Below, piece by piece: positions 27,681-36,255 of a stretch of 64,000 nucleotides of DNA. This DNA comes from an uncultured Prevotella sp. (GTDB lineage Bacteria > Bacteroidota > Bacteroidia > Bacteroidales > Bacteroidaceae): the NCBI GenBank assembly GCA_900316015.1, contig ONBG01000011.1, positions 1 through 64,000 on the forward strand. The letters run 5' to 3'. Position numbers and translations under genes: made by a program. Under the pieces are notes generated by a model. The model was not told where the DNA came from, searched no databases, and was given only the letters and a program-made list of their open reading frames with translations. Each line of letters starts with the position of its first letter. Position 1 is the stretch's first letter.

Positions 27681-28465
27681 GAAATTTGAATATGAGAAGA
27701 TTCTGGAGCCTCCTGAAATGGGAAATCACCACCCAGCGGCACCATCTCCTGGGATTTACGGTAGGAAGCATGATCTTTTATCTGATTATCGGTTTGCTGA
27801 TCTGGCTCCTTTTGCCCTCCTTTGATCCCCGGCCCATGAATAGCATCCTCACTACGATGGATGATTCCCTGACCTCCTTATCCATTGGAGCTACTGTCTT
27901 ATTACCTTCTTTCCTGCTTTCACGGGTGAACAAGAAGGGCATTTTGACCCAATACCTGATGTTACCCGCCTCTCGCATCGAGAAATTCGTGGCGCGTTAC
28001 CTGATGGTTGTCGTAGGTTATATGGTCTGTTGGGTAGTCGGTTATTTTGTGATGGATGTCTTGCAGTACCTCCTGACGCTTTTGATCGCTCCCGATCAGG
28101 CTGTGTTCTCGGCACCTGTGGTGAATGCCGCCATTCATGGAGGCAAGTTCCCAGCGTGGATCTCCTTTCTTCTCTGCCTCTGGTTCTGGTGCCATTCTGT
28201 CTTTCTGTGGGGCGGAGTCTTCTTCCGCAAGCATCCTTTCATTTTCACCTCTTTGTCTTTTTCCCTAATTAGTCTTATCGTCATCCTCTCCGTACACTAC
28301 CTATGCCTTGCATTTGACGTGCCGTATGCGTCCTTCGAACAATTCGTGTTCGGTCATGCCATGACGAATCTTCTCTTGCTGGCATTCGCGGTCTTCAACT
28401 TCATTGCCGCCTATCGTCGCTTCACGCGCATACAAGTCACCAACCCACAACTGTTTAACAAATGA
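27677..28465 (+). CDS. ABC-2 type permease subunit
   Basis: A 262-aa membrane protein with about six hydrophobic segments (around 28-46, 66-82, 105-135, 160-178, 188-212 and 228-248). It overlaps the ATPase gene by 4 bp and the GntR gene by 4 bp. It has no recognisable conserved motif beyond the YtrC/D-like layout. A role as permease partner of the preceding ATPase is inferred from the operon. Confidence 0.82.
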   Translation: MRNLNMRRFWSLLKWEITTQRHHLLGFTVGSMIFYLIIGLLIWLLLPSFDPRPMNSILTTMDDSLTSLSIGATVLLPSFLLSRVNKKGILTQYLMLPASRIEKFVARYLMVVVGYMVCWVVGYFVMDVLQYLLTLLIAPDQAVFSAPVVNAAIHGGKFPAWISFLLCLWFWCHSVFLWGGVFFRKHPFIFTSLSFSLISLIVILSVHYLCLAFDVPYASFEQFVFGHAMTNLLLLAFAVFNFIAAYRRFTRIQVTNPQLFNK

Positions 28466-28818
28466 ATTTCAGCAGCGATAAACCCATTTACATACAGATG
28501 TCAGACCGTCTCTGCGACGATATCCTTGCCGGCACTTACCAGGCAGACGACAGGATCCCCAGTGTCAGGGAATATGCCGTGATGTTAGAGGTGAATACCA
28601 ATACAGCCATGAAAGCCTATGACCAACTGGCTCGTGAGGGCATCATCTACAATAAACGCGGAGTGGGATATTTTGTCAGCCATGATGCCCGTGAGCAGAT
28701 TCTCCAGTCGCGCAGGAAAATCTTCATGCAACAAGTCCTCCCGGATGTCTTCCGACAGATGCGGCTTTTAGGCATAGATATCAAAGAAATAGACTTTTGT
28801 TGGGAGCATTCAAAATAA
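28462..28818 (+). CDS. GntR family transcriptional regulator, YtrA subfamily
   Basis: A 118-aa protein: a winged HTH (about residues 8-76; DDRIPSVREYAVMLEVNTNT and AMKAYDQLAREGIIYNKRG) and a short helical tail instead of a full effector domain. This is the YtrA layout. It closes the ABC operon and probably represses it through the palindrome at 26824-26840. It differs from many YtrA operons in being the last rather than the first gene. Confidence 0.93.
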   Translation: MNFSSDKPIYIQMSDRLCDDILAGTYQADDRIPSVREYAVMLEVNTNTAMKAYDQLAREGIIYNKRGVGYFVSHDAREQILQSRRKIFMQQVLPDVFRQMRLLGIDIKEIDFCWEHSK

Positions 28819-28823
28819 ATGAT

Positions 28824-28831
28824 TATATTTG
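28824..28831 (+). promoter_or_regulatory. -7 box upstream of the TraB/GumN gene
   Basis: TATATTTG, perfect TAnnTTTG, just after the GntR stop codon. The nearest TTTG (28796-28799) is 24 bp upstream, slightly far. The leader would be about 205 nt; the gap holds no other visible feature. Confidence 0.5.
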
Positions 28832-29039
28832 CAACCGAATAACATAAAGCCACGTCTGAATATTATATACACAGATAGTGGAATTTTGTAGAGATATGAA
28901 ATGATTTCTTGGATGCTATGCTTCTGATGGTGAGGGTTATGCCAAGCGTCTCTGACGTAAAATAAAACGATATACTAAATACCTCGAAGTGAAACTGCAT
29001 CCCTATTTGGTCATGAATTATAATCTATTGAATAAGAAT

Positions 29040-29948
29040 ATGAATAAAAGTTTAATTCTCTCTCTCTGTTTGAGCGTTTGCTTCCTCTTGGAGGCGAATG
29101 CTCAACTTTTGTATAAGATTTCCGGTAAGGGATTGTCAAGACCATCTTATGTCTTAGGCACTTGCCATTTGGTCAATGGCAGTTTTTCTGACTCGATCCC
29201 TGGCATGCGCAACGCCCTGTCGGGCACAGACCAGGTTTATGGAGAAGTGGTAATGTCGGAGATGACATCTCCGGAGAACATGCAGAAGCTAAAGGCTTCT
29301 ATGTCGTTGCCCGACAGCACGTCCTTGCAGAAATTACTCACGGAAGACCAGATGACCCGGTTGAACGCCTTCTTAAAGGAGACCATAGGCGTGGATCTGT
29401 CAAACGAAGGACTGAAAGCCCAGTTCGGGCAGCTCAAGCCTGCGGCTTTGTCCACGCAATTGGTCATTCTCATGTACATGCGGAAGCATGTGGGAGAGTT
29501 GAATGTAACCGACCTGTTGGATCAACATTTGCAGGTGGTTGGTGAAAAAAGTGGGAAGAAAGTAGGAGGATTGGAGACCTTGGACTTCCAGATGAATCTG
29601 CTCTATGGGCAACCGATGCCTCGCCAGGTAGAAGGTCTGATGTGCCTTGTGGACAATGGAGAGGAGATGCTGAAGATGACAGAAGAGATGATCAAGGCTT
29701 ATTATGCCATGGATATAAAGGCACTTAAGCAGGTAATGGACAGGAAAATGCATAACAGCTGTGACCAGACCCCAGAGGAAGAAAAGGCCATGGTCTATGA
29801 CCGTAATGCCAGATGGGCAAGAAAAATGCCGGGAGTAATGGCACAAGCTCCCACCTTATTTGTCGTGGGAAGCGGACATCTGCCTGGTAACAAAGGCTTG
29901 CTTCAGCTTCTTCGGCAGGCAGGATATACCATTGAGATTGTGAAATAA
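29040..29948 (+). CDS. TraB/GumN family protein
   Basis: The start at 29040 gives 302 aa with a signal peptide at the N-terminus (MNKSLILSLCLSVCFLLE, cut after ANA). The open frame extends to 28989 but adds only polar residues before the signal. Family motifs are present: SYVLGTCHL near the start, GLETLDFQMNLLYG in the middle, and VVGSGHLPGNKGLLQLLRQAG at the end split over two strands. TraB/GumN proteins have a Tiki-like metalloprotease fold; the GTCH and GSGH histidines fit that. The substrate is unknown. The propeller regulator starts 28 bp downstream. Confidence 0.9.
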   Translation: MNKSLILSLCLSVCFLLEANAQLLYKISGKGLSRPSYVLGTCHLVNGSFSDSIPGMRNALSGTDQVYGEVVMSEMTSPENMQKLKASMSLPDSTSLQKLLTEDQMTRLNAFLKETIGVDLSNEGLKAQFGQLKPAALSTQLVILMYMRKHVGELNVTDLLDQHLQVVGEKSGKKVGGLETLDFQMNLLYGQPMPRQVEGLMCLVDNGEEMLKMTEEMIKAYYAMDIKALKQVMDRKMHNSCDQTPEEEKAMVYDRNARWARKMPGVMAQAPTLFVVGSGHLPGNKGLLQLLRQAGYTIEIVK

Positions 29949-29976
29949 CTGTGAAGGTGATCACACTCTCGATACA

Positions 29977-32838
29977 ATGAATGTATTCTTACGAAAATAT
30001 AGGCTACTGTGGGTGACGCTATGCCTATGTGTCTTGGAAGGTCAGGCGTATGGTCAGTCATCAACAGCCTCGGGACACATCGACACGCGAGGTATGGCTG
30101 TTTATTGTGTCTATAAGGCCAAGAGTGGAATCGTATGGTTGGGAACCAGCGAGGGGCTCATCACGTATGGACAGCTGCTCAGCTATAATCCACGGGCATA
30201 TATCCGTCATCCCCTTCTATGTAATGCGATTACCGATATCAAAGAAGATAGTCAGGGAAGATTATGGGTGACAACTCAGTCTCGGCAGTACATGGTCTAT
30301 GATCCCACAAACAATGAATTGATTGCTGATGCCCGGCAGATCATTCGCGAATGGGGTATCCATACGCCGTCGTATTTTTCTCTTCGCATGGATGAAGACC
30401 ATCATCTTTGGGTAGGTGTAGCCCATCAAGTGTACTGGTTGGATGGAAAAGGAAAACGAAAGAAATTGTATATTCTTCCTTCTTCAGCAGGAGGGGTGAT
30501 TGATTTTGTCAACAGTGACCAAGCCACTTATGTCATTACCCAGAAACGCATCTTTAAGATCCCCAAGAAAACCATGGCCGTGCAAGACTACACATCCATG
30601 CCAGCTCCTTATCAAGGGTCATTCAATTATGGCTATGCCACTCCCAAGCATATCCTTTGGCTGACTTATGATCGGCATACATATCGTTATGATGAGAAGG
30701 CGCGTTGTTGGCGGAGCTATCCCGATTTCATTGCAGATGGCTCCCTCTCTGTCTATTCGCTTTCTTCAGAAGTATTCTGTCAGGGGACGCTGAATGATTA
30801 TCCAGCTATCTTCGACGGGAAAGGCGACAGGGTCAAGCTAAGCACATTGAATTGGCGCTATAAATGGGCATTTCTTGACCGGCATATCCAGGATATGTAT
30901 TATGATGGAGAGAATCAAAACTTGTGGGTTCTCTATAAGAAGATGGGAATGGCAGTGTTTGGGAAACGCCTTGACCAGTCAAGGAAAGTGCAGATTCCTT
31001 GCGAGGCCGACCGCTATCGCATGAATGACGTGCTTTGCATGACACAGGATAAGGATGGGACTATTTGGCTGGGAACCGAGGATGATGGTATCCTCCATTT
31101 CCAAGGAAGTCGACAGGAACTACTCAAGGATCGTATTGCCACATATAGTGCAGTGACCTCCATCTTGAGTGATTCTCATGGGAGACTTTGGTATGGGGTT
31201 TACGCGAGAGGACTGTTCAGAAAAGACGGGAAGGCGTTCCTCAAAGGGTTGTCTCCCAATAAGATCGTGGAAGGTCCTAATGGACTGTTTTTCGTCATGA
31301 CTTTGAGAAAGGGATTATGGCGTATCGACGACAAGACGGGGGAGGTCGTGCAGGTATTCCTTCATGACAGTTGCTTGAATGACATTGTCTACGCCAAGGG
31401 GAACGTCTTTGTTTGTTCCAATTCTGGGGCTTATGTCTTAGACCCTCATACCCTGCAATGGAAGTTAGTGGACAAGCGACTGAAGGAAAGCTATGCGGCA
31501 CTGATCGTATGTAGGAAGCATCAATACATGTTTTTGGCACGTGCCAATGGCAAGAAGGGATTAGTAGTCTTCGACTTGAAAACCCGCCGCTTCCTACTTG
31601 CTCCGGATATGGATACCTATCAGATGAAAGGGTTTGCCGAGGATAGGGGCGGAAGAATATGGAGTATTAGCAACCAAGGGTTGATCCGGTTTGAACAAAG
31701 GGAAACCGGGACACAACGTATTACCTGTTTCCCTATTTATGGTAATGAGAATAGCATTTATAACAACCTTGCCATTCTCCCTATATCAGGCAACCGCCTC
31801 TTGTTAGGCATGAATGATGGCTATCAGGTGGTTGATCCTCGTGCCGTTTACCTGCAGATGAAAAAGGACGAAGACAAGGGGAAAGGCAAAGGCAAAGGGC
31901 CTTGTCCATTGATGCTGACCTCCTTGAGAATCAACGACCAATATGTAAACCCAGGTGCCCATTATGATGGGAAGGTTATCTATCAGGCAGACATTGAAAA
32001 TGTAAAATGCCTGAACTTAACCAGTCATCAGAAAGATTTACTGATAGAATGCTTGCCGAAAGATTATGTGACGGGCTATGGCTATACCTATTCCTATCGT
32101 TTGAAGGGCAACGGAAATAAGTGGATGCCCATGCAGAACTTCCAAATGGCATTGATCGACATACCTTCCGGTAATTATACCCTGCAGGTACGTATTCAGA
32201 ATGCCGACCAGACCAAGGAGCGAGTCTATGACATCGTGACGATTTCTATTGCCCCACCTTTTTACCGTTCCTATTGGGCGTATCTGATCTATATTCTCTT
32301 TGCCCTATTGGTCATTGTTGCTGGTCGTTTCGTTCATCAGCGCAGGAAAGAGGCAGGTATTATCATGGACAGGAATCTTTCCTTGGAACGACAGAGAATC
32401 TATTTAGAACGGGAAGCCGCAGAAAAGGCAGCCTTGGCAGAAAAGCTATCTCGGGAAAATGCAAGGCTTGAAGCTGATAAGCCGAAGGACCCAACGATAA
32501 TGAATGATGATGAGCGATTGGTCTATGAGGTGATTCAAGTTGTGGAGAAACATATCAGTGATCCTGATTTTTCAGTAGAGGTGCTGAGTGATGAATTGCA
32601 CATGCATCGAACAAGTCTTTACCGGAAGTTAGTTGTAGCTACTGGTCAGACTCCAGTCGTCATGATTCGGAAGATCCGAATGAAACGTGCCCGGCAATTG
32701 TTGGAGCATGGTCATGTGCTTGTATCCCAAGTAGCTTATCAAGTGGGGTATAATTCCACGAAGAATTTTTCCAAGCATTTCCGTAACGAGTTTGGATTCA
32801 ATCCGAGTGACATAGAAAAGGCAAGAGGAGAAAGGTAA
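29977..32838 (+). CDS. Transmembrane propeller sensor with AraC-type DNA-binding domain, no kinase
   Basis: A 953-aa protein with a signal peptide (cut near AYGQ). A periplasmic beta-propeller made of repeats such as GIVWLGTSEGLITY, GRLWVTTQSRQ and GTIWLGTEDDGIL follows, then a Y_Y_Y-like Ig domain (about 690-770). One membrane segment (about 768-788) is followed by a basic coiled coil (795-840) and a C-terminal AraC HTH (about 850-950, ending in FRNEFGFNPSD). There is no HisKA, ATPase or receiver domain, so it resembles SusR-type regulators rather than HTCS. The Lys/Gly run KDEDKGKGKGKGP at about 630 is odd. The closest downstream genes (33206-35015) are its likely targets; this is inferred. 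Confidence 0.9.
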   Translation: MNVFLRKYRLLWVTLCLCVLEGQAYGQSSTASGHIDTRGMAVYCVYKAKSGIVWLGTSEGLITYGQLLSYNPRAYIRHPLLCNAITDIKEDSQGRLWVTTQSRQYMVYDPTNNELIADARQIIREWGIHTPSYFSLRMDEDHHLWVGVAHQVYWLDGKGKRKKLYILPSSAGGVIDFVNSDQATYVITQKRIFKIPKKTMAVQDYTSMPAPYQGSFNYGYATPKHILWLTYDRHTYRYDEKARCWRSYPDFIADGSLSVYSLSSEVFCQGTLNDYPAIFDGKGDRVKLSTLNWRYKWAFLDRHIQDMYYDGENQNLWVLYKKMGMAVFGKRLDQSRKVQIPCEADRYRMNDVLCMTQDKDGTIWLGTEDDGILHFQGSRQELLKDRIATYSAVTSILSDSHGRLWYGVYARGLFRKDGKAFLKGLSPNKIVEGPNGLFFVMTLRKGLWRIDDKTGEVVQVFLHDSCLNDIVYAKGNVFVCSNSGAYVLDPHTLQWKLVDKRLKESYAALIVCRKHQYMFLARANGKKGLVVFDLKTRRFLLAPDMDTYQMKGFAEDRGGRIWSISNQGLIRFEQRETGTQRITCFPIYGNENSIYNNLAILPISGNRLLLGMNDGYQVVDPRAVYLQMKKDEDKGKGKGKGPCPLMLTSLRINDQYVNPGAHYDGKVIYQADIENVKCLNLTSHQKDLLIECLPKDYVTGYGYTYSYRLKGNGNKWMPMQNFQMALIDIPSGNYTLQVRIQNADQTKERVYDIVTISIAPPFYRSYWAYLIYILFALLVIVAGRFVHQRRKEAGIIMDRNLSLERQRIYLEREAAEKAALAEKLSRENARLEADKPKDPTIMNDDERLVYEVIQVVEKHISDPDFSVEVLSDELHMHRTSLYRKLVVATGQTPVVMIRKIRMKRARQLLEHGHVLVSQVAYQVGYNSTKNFSKHFRNEFGFNPSDIEKARGER

Positions 32839-32921
32839 TGCCTTTTGATGAAATGTTGCATCAGGCCGAGCTGTTGATTAGCAAGTGGTTAATGCAATAT
32901 AATCTTACTTTTTGATGCACG

Positions 32922-32958
32922 AAAAGCCGACTTTTGTCTATAAAGTTGGCTTTTTTTA
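32922..32958 (+). terminator. Terminator after the propeller regulator
   Basis: AAAAGCCGACTTT (32922-32934) pairs with AAAGTTGGCTTTT (32942-32954) with one G-U pair, and a run of T follows. It lies in the 367-bp gap 32839-33205. Confidence 0.8.
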
Positions 32959-33060
32959 GTAGTTTGTCCTATCTTTCGGATTGTTGCAATTTGGGGCTTG
33001 TTCTGTTGAATTAGATGAAAAAGTTTAATATATTTTCGTCGCCTTACTCTTTTTTTCCTC

Positions 33061-33068
33061 TACCTTTG
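33061..33068 (+). promoter_or_regulatory. -7 box of the secreted-protein module
   Basis: TACCTTTG fits TAnnTTTG; a weak TTTC lies 23 bp upstream. The leader to the ATG at 33206 would be about 135 nt, long enough to hold regulatory structure, though none was identified. Confidence 0.5.
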
Positions 33069-33205
33069 CAACGGTCCGTGGGACGAATAAAAGTCGGTTC
33101 ATGGCTACAAAAGGATGATGATGTGCTCAAGAAACAAAGATTGATTTGGATCGCAAGCATCATTTCTTTCTAAATTCATGCAATGTAGGTATAATATTAA
33201 GGTTT

Positions 33206-34837
33206 ATGAAAAGATTTTTACTTGTTTTTGTGATAAGCATATGGGCGTCAGTAAGTATTTCTGCTAAGGATTTCTACATGATAACCCCTTCGGTGAAGAA
33301 CAATCATCTGAAGTTCAAGCAAACAGATGACCATACATGGTTGATGTATATCCCGGCAACTTATCCCTGTCCTGCTGCTGGCAATGATCTATATACAGGC
33401 TTTAAGTTCATGGTTGGTGATGAGGGGGGATATCTCTACACACCGACGACAGCGGGATCAACAATGATCAATGATGTGAATTGTTCTGGAACTTTAGAAA
33501 AGTCTTCTTCAAAGAGACCAACATGGTGGAATTGGGATGGAAATTACTTGGAAGTGAAAAAGGATGTTGCTGACGCGGATAAAAAGAACCCCTATCATGG
33601 AATGACATCCTCAGATCTTCTCATGGATGGTTGCTTGGAATTTACAATTACATTGGAAGATAATGGGAATCTGTCCTATTATGCTGTCCTGAATCCGGAC
33701 AAACGAGTTTCCTATGCGGCATGCAATACAACAGAGGGTAGTGATAACGGAACCTATTATGAAGCAAAGCATACTAATTTTCTTTTCGCTGACAGGAATA
33801 GTGATGGTACTTTTTCCCCATATTATCAAGGGAAAATTGGGATGGAGAAGTTGCCTTCGGAAAATTACGACAATATTAAACATAATGGATTCTACTTTTA
33901 TACGCCCATCAAAGAAACTTCACAAAATAAGTATGAAGGAGACGGCAACGACTGGTGGAAACAAGTAGCTAATGACTTAGGCACGCGTGGCATTAGCCCA
34001 GATTTCGAGAATCTTTTCGCGAATGGAGGAAATTTTGAAGCTCCGTTAAAAGGATCATACAAGATTTCTACTACATTTTATTATGGCAAGAATACTCAAG
34101 GAAAAATGGAGAAGAAATTTGATGAAGCCTACGACCATCCTTTGGTGGGCTCCATCCGTACCTATTGTAACGAAGCAAAGAATATGAAGAACCGATATCA
34201 TGTTAGGTCATTCCTCGTTACGGGATATAAGAGCAATGAATATGAGCCTGCGTTTGAATTGACGGAGATTCCTTATATACCTGCCAAAGTAGGTGTAATT
34301 CTTTATACGGAAGATGCAACAGTAGATGTTCTTGCTCCAAATGAAGAGTGGACGGGAACAGTAACTAATCCTATTGAGGACGTGTATGGTCACAATTATC
34401 TTATACCAACCTTCAAAGATACCCCGGTAAGTACTTATAGTTATGAACAGGGGAAGCAATATATCAATTTCTTCCTTTCCAAATTGTTTACTACTGTTGA
34501 TTACAAGAGCAATCAGGATGGCAAGTATACAGGTGCTGAGAATTATTGGGGGTTCTTTAGTATCTTGAATACCCAAGTAAGTCATGCCAATCGGGCATAT
34601 TTGCATTTCCCCTATGAGGGCGTGAGTGAACTAACCCATTGGGTTGAAGCTTCCTCGGGTGCCAAAGGCGCGAAGTATGTGTTCTCAGGTGGTAATCACT
34701 CGACTGGCATCAAAAAGATAAGTTCCAGTGTGAAGTTGACGGAGGATGATGCCTATTATACATTGGACGGGCATAAGGTCGGGAGTCCTTCTCATGGGAT
34801 TTATATTCACAAAGGTAAGAAATACCTTTTTAAATAA
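33206..34837 (+). CDS. Secreted protein of unknown function with a GxYIxxGKK C-terminus
   Basis: The start at 33206 gives 543 aa with a signal peptide (MKRFLLVFVISIWASVSISA). The frame is open to 33146 but the extension precedes the signal. The mature protein is rich in aromatic residues, Asn, Thr and Gly and has no motif I recognise. It ends DGHKVGSPSHGIYIHKGKK, a C-terminus common in Prevotella surface proteins and similar to the end of the 1213-aa protein (GLYIVNGKK). The AGS small protein follows 7 bp later. It lies downstream of the kinase-less propeller regulator. Surface or extracellular location is inferred. Confidence 0.85.
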   Translation: MKRFLLVFVISIWASVSISAKDFYMITPSVKNNHLKFKQTDDHTWLMYIPATYPCPAAGNDLYTGFKFMVGDEGGYLYTPTTAGSTMINDVNCSGTLEKSSSKRPTWWNWDGNYLEVKKDVADADKKNPYHGMTSSDLLMDGCLEFTITLEDNGNLSYYAVLNPDKRVSYAACNTTEGSDNGTYYEAKHTNFLFADRNSDGTFSPYYQGKIGMEKLPSENYDNIKHNGFYFYTPIKETSQNKYEGDGNDWWKQVANDLGTRGISPDFENLFANGGNFEAPLKGSYKISTTFYYGKNTQGKMEKKFDEAYDHPLVGSIRTYCNEAKNMKNRYHVRSFLVTGYKSNEYEPAFELTEIPYIPAKVGVILYTEDATVDVLAPNEEWTGTVTNPIEDVYGHNYLIPTFKDTPVSTYSYEQGKQYINFFLSKLFTTVDYKSNQDGKYTGAENYWGFFSILNTQVSHANRAYLHFPYEGVSELTHWVEASSGAKGAKYVFSGGNHSTGIKKISSSVKLTEDDAYYTLDGHKVGSPSHGIYIHKGKKYLFK

Positions 34838-34844
34838 ATAGATT

Positions 34845-35015
34845 ATGGAAGCAAAGATTAAGTATATCAAGCCAGAAGTCGTATCTTTTGGCTACAACCT
34901 TGAGACATGCATCCTTGCAGGTTCTGGACAAACAGATGAACAGGATAATAATCCTGCGAAAGGAAACATCCGTTTCACGGATGATGAGTCCAACAGTTCT
35001 TGGATGGATGAATAA
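34845..35015 (+). CDS. Small acidic AGS-motif protein (paralogue 2)
   Basis: A 56-aa protein. Its ATG lies 7 bp after the stop of the secreted protein. It has KYIKPEVVSF, then LETCILAGSGQT with AGS at residues 25-27, then a polar acidic tail FTDDESNSSWMDE. It aligns over its length with the 64-aa protein at 19328-19522, which also follows a large secreted protein. There is no signal peptide. The change from a hydrophobic front half to a polar acidic tail after AGS resembles a leader-core boundary, but no modification or maturation enzyme is seen nearby. Function unknown. Confidence 0.78.
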   Translation: MEAKIKYIKPEVVSFGYNLETCILAGSGQTDEQDNNPAKGNIRFTDDESNSSWMDE

Positions 35016-35064
35016 GGCTCTTTCTTTTGAATAATAACATATTATATTTAATTCAAAGTTGATC

Positions 35065-35100
35065 GGTGTCGGGTTGCAAGCGTGCAATCTGGCACCTTTT
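35065..35100 (+). terminator. Terminator after the small AGS gene
   Basis: GGTG...TTGCA (35065-35078) pairs with TGCAA...CACC (35083-35096) with minor mismatches, followed by TTTTTATT. It separates the secreted-protein/AGS transcript from the lipoprotein gene. Confidence 0.65.
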
Positions 35101-35191
35101 TATTCTCCATGGGCAAGGAGATGAAAAAATAATGCCGTTTCCTGATGGGGGGAATTGTCATTTTTGTGTTATATATAAAATAAAACGAAGT

Positions 35192-35599
35192 ATGAAGAAA
35201 TATTTGTTGTTATTGCTCTTGTCTTTATTCGTCTTCACTTCTTGTGGTGATGATGACGAATTGGATCCAGTTCAGTGGAAAAGTGATTTGGTTTTTAATG
35301 AAATGCTCGAGGCTCACGTGGATGCCAAGGGTGGAACTTATCTTTTCACCTGTACCAATTATAAGTGGGTTACCTTGAATTCCCTGCAAGAAGACTATGG
35401 ATATAATACCTTAGGTAGCTATTATCCTGCAGACTTGGCTACGAATATCGTAACAGGGGAATGGTCGAAAGGCGAAGTAAAAGGCGTGACGATGACCATT
35501 ACCATTTCCAAGAATGAATCGGGAAAGGATCGGTACCTGACGGTGACAACAGAGTCGGGAGATGCTTTTGGTGTCTTCCATATCATACAATCCAAATAA
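35192..35599 (+). CDS. Small lipoprotein, possibly BACON-like
   Basis: The start at 35192 gives 135 aa with a lipoprotein signal (MKKYLLLLLLSLFVFTSC, Cys18). The frame is open to 35066 but the extension covers the preceding terminator. The mature domain (about 85 residues) has AKGGTYLFTCTNYKWVTL and ends LTVTTESGDAFGVFHIIQ, which resembles BACON or Ig-like folds that mediate carbohydrate or mucin contact; this is a weak likeness. It may function with the upstream secreted protein, though a terminator lies between them. Confidence 0.75.
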   Translation: MKKYLLLLLLSLFVFTSCGDDDELDPVQWKSDLVFNEMLEAHVDAKGGTYLFTCTNYKWVTLNSLQEDYGYNTLGSYYPADLATNIVTGEWSKGEVKGVTMTITISKNESGKDRYLTVTTESGDAFGVFHIIQSK

Positions 35600-35604
35600 A
35601 AGTC

Positions 35605-35665
35605 GATAGTGAAGGATGCCCATGAGCGTCCTTCACTATCAGAGAGAACAGTCGGTTGCGACTGT
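35605..35665. terminator. Two hairpins between convergent genes
   Basis: GATAGTGAAGGA (35605-35616) pairs perfectly with TCCTTCACTATC (35629-35640). A second stem ACAGTCG (35648-35654) with CGACTGT (35659-35665) follows. They lie between the lipoprotein gene and the minus-strand chromate transporter and probably stop both. Confidence 0.75.
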
Positions 35666-35674
35666 CCTTGCAAA

Positions 35675-36247
35675 TTAATAGACCAAAAGTCCTATGATCC
35701 CACATGCCAACATGACCAAGATGGGATTCACTTTCCATTGCTTGGTGGCGAAGAAGGCAGCGATAAAAAGGACGATGCTTAGGATAAATAAAGGCAGATT
35801 AACGGATGGTGATCCGAAGTTTTCCTTGTTCATCAATAGTAATGCTGCGGCAGCTATCATCCCAATGATCGTGGGTCGCAATGCCTTGAAGATATTTTCC
35901 ACTGAGGGTTCGTCCTTATGAGTGAGGAGGTAATGGCTGATACTGATCATTAAGATGAACGGCAACCACATGATGGCAAGGGATGCCATGACCGCAGCGA
36001 TACATCCCACCCATGCGGGATATCCGTTGTTGATGCACGCCACATATCCGACATAAGTCGCGCAGTTGATGCCAATAGGGCCAGGTGTAGACTGACTGAT
36101 GGCAACGATATCCGTGAACTCAGCGTTCGAGAGCCAATGGTTGTTGACAACGACTTCGTTGTATATCAACGAAAGCATGGCATAACCGCCCCCGAAATTA
36201 AAGATACCAATCTTTGAGAAAACATAAAATAACTGAAGGAAAAGCAT
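35675..36247 (-). CDS. chrA: Chromate transporter half, second subunit
   Basis: A 190-aa membrane protein of the CHR family with about six hydrophobic segments. It contains the family signature FGGGYAMLSLIYNEVV near residues 17-32 and the SQSTPGPIGINCATYVG motif. CHR proteins exist as single two-domain proteins or as paired short subunits; here the pair is encoded by adjacent genes with an 8-bp gap. They are antiporters that expel chromate, with sulfate as the other substrate in studied cases. Specificity in Bacteroidota is not established. Confidence 0.9.
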   Translation of the reverse strand: MLFLQLFYVFSKIGIFNFGGGYAMLSLIYNEVVVNNHWLSNAEFTDIVAISQSTPGPIGINCATYVGYVACINNGYPAWVGCIAAVMASLAIMWLPFILMISISHYLLTHKDEPSVENIFKALRPTIIGMIAAAALLLMNKENFGSPSVNLPLFILSIVLFIAAFFATKQWKVNPILVMLACGIIGLLVY

Positions 36248-36255
36248 ATCTTATT

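Noticed and set aside
19328-35015. Secreted-protein modules considered as recently acquired mobile DNA
   Set aside because: No integrase, transposase, terminal repeats or tRNA junction was found, and promoters and base composition resemble the flanks by eye.
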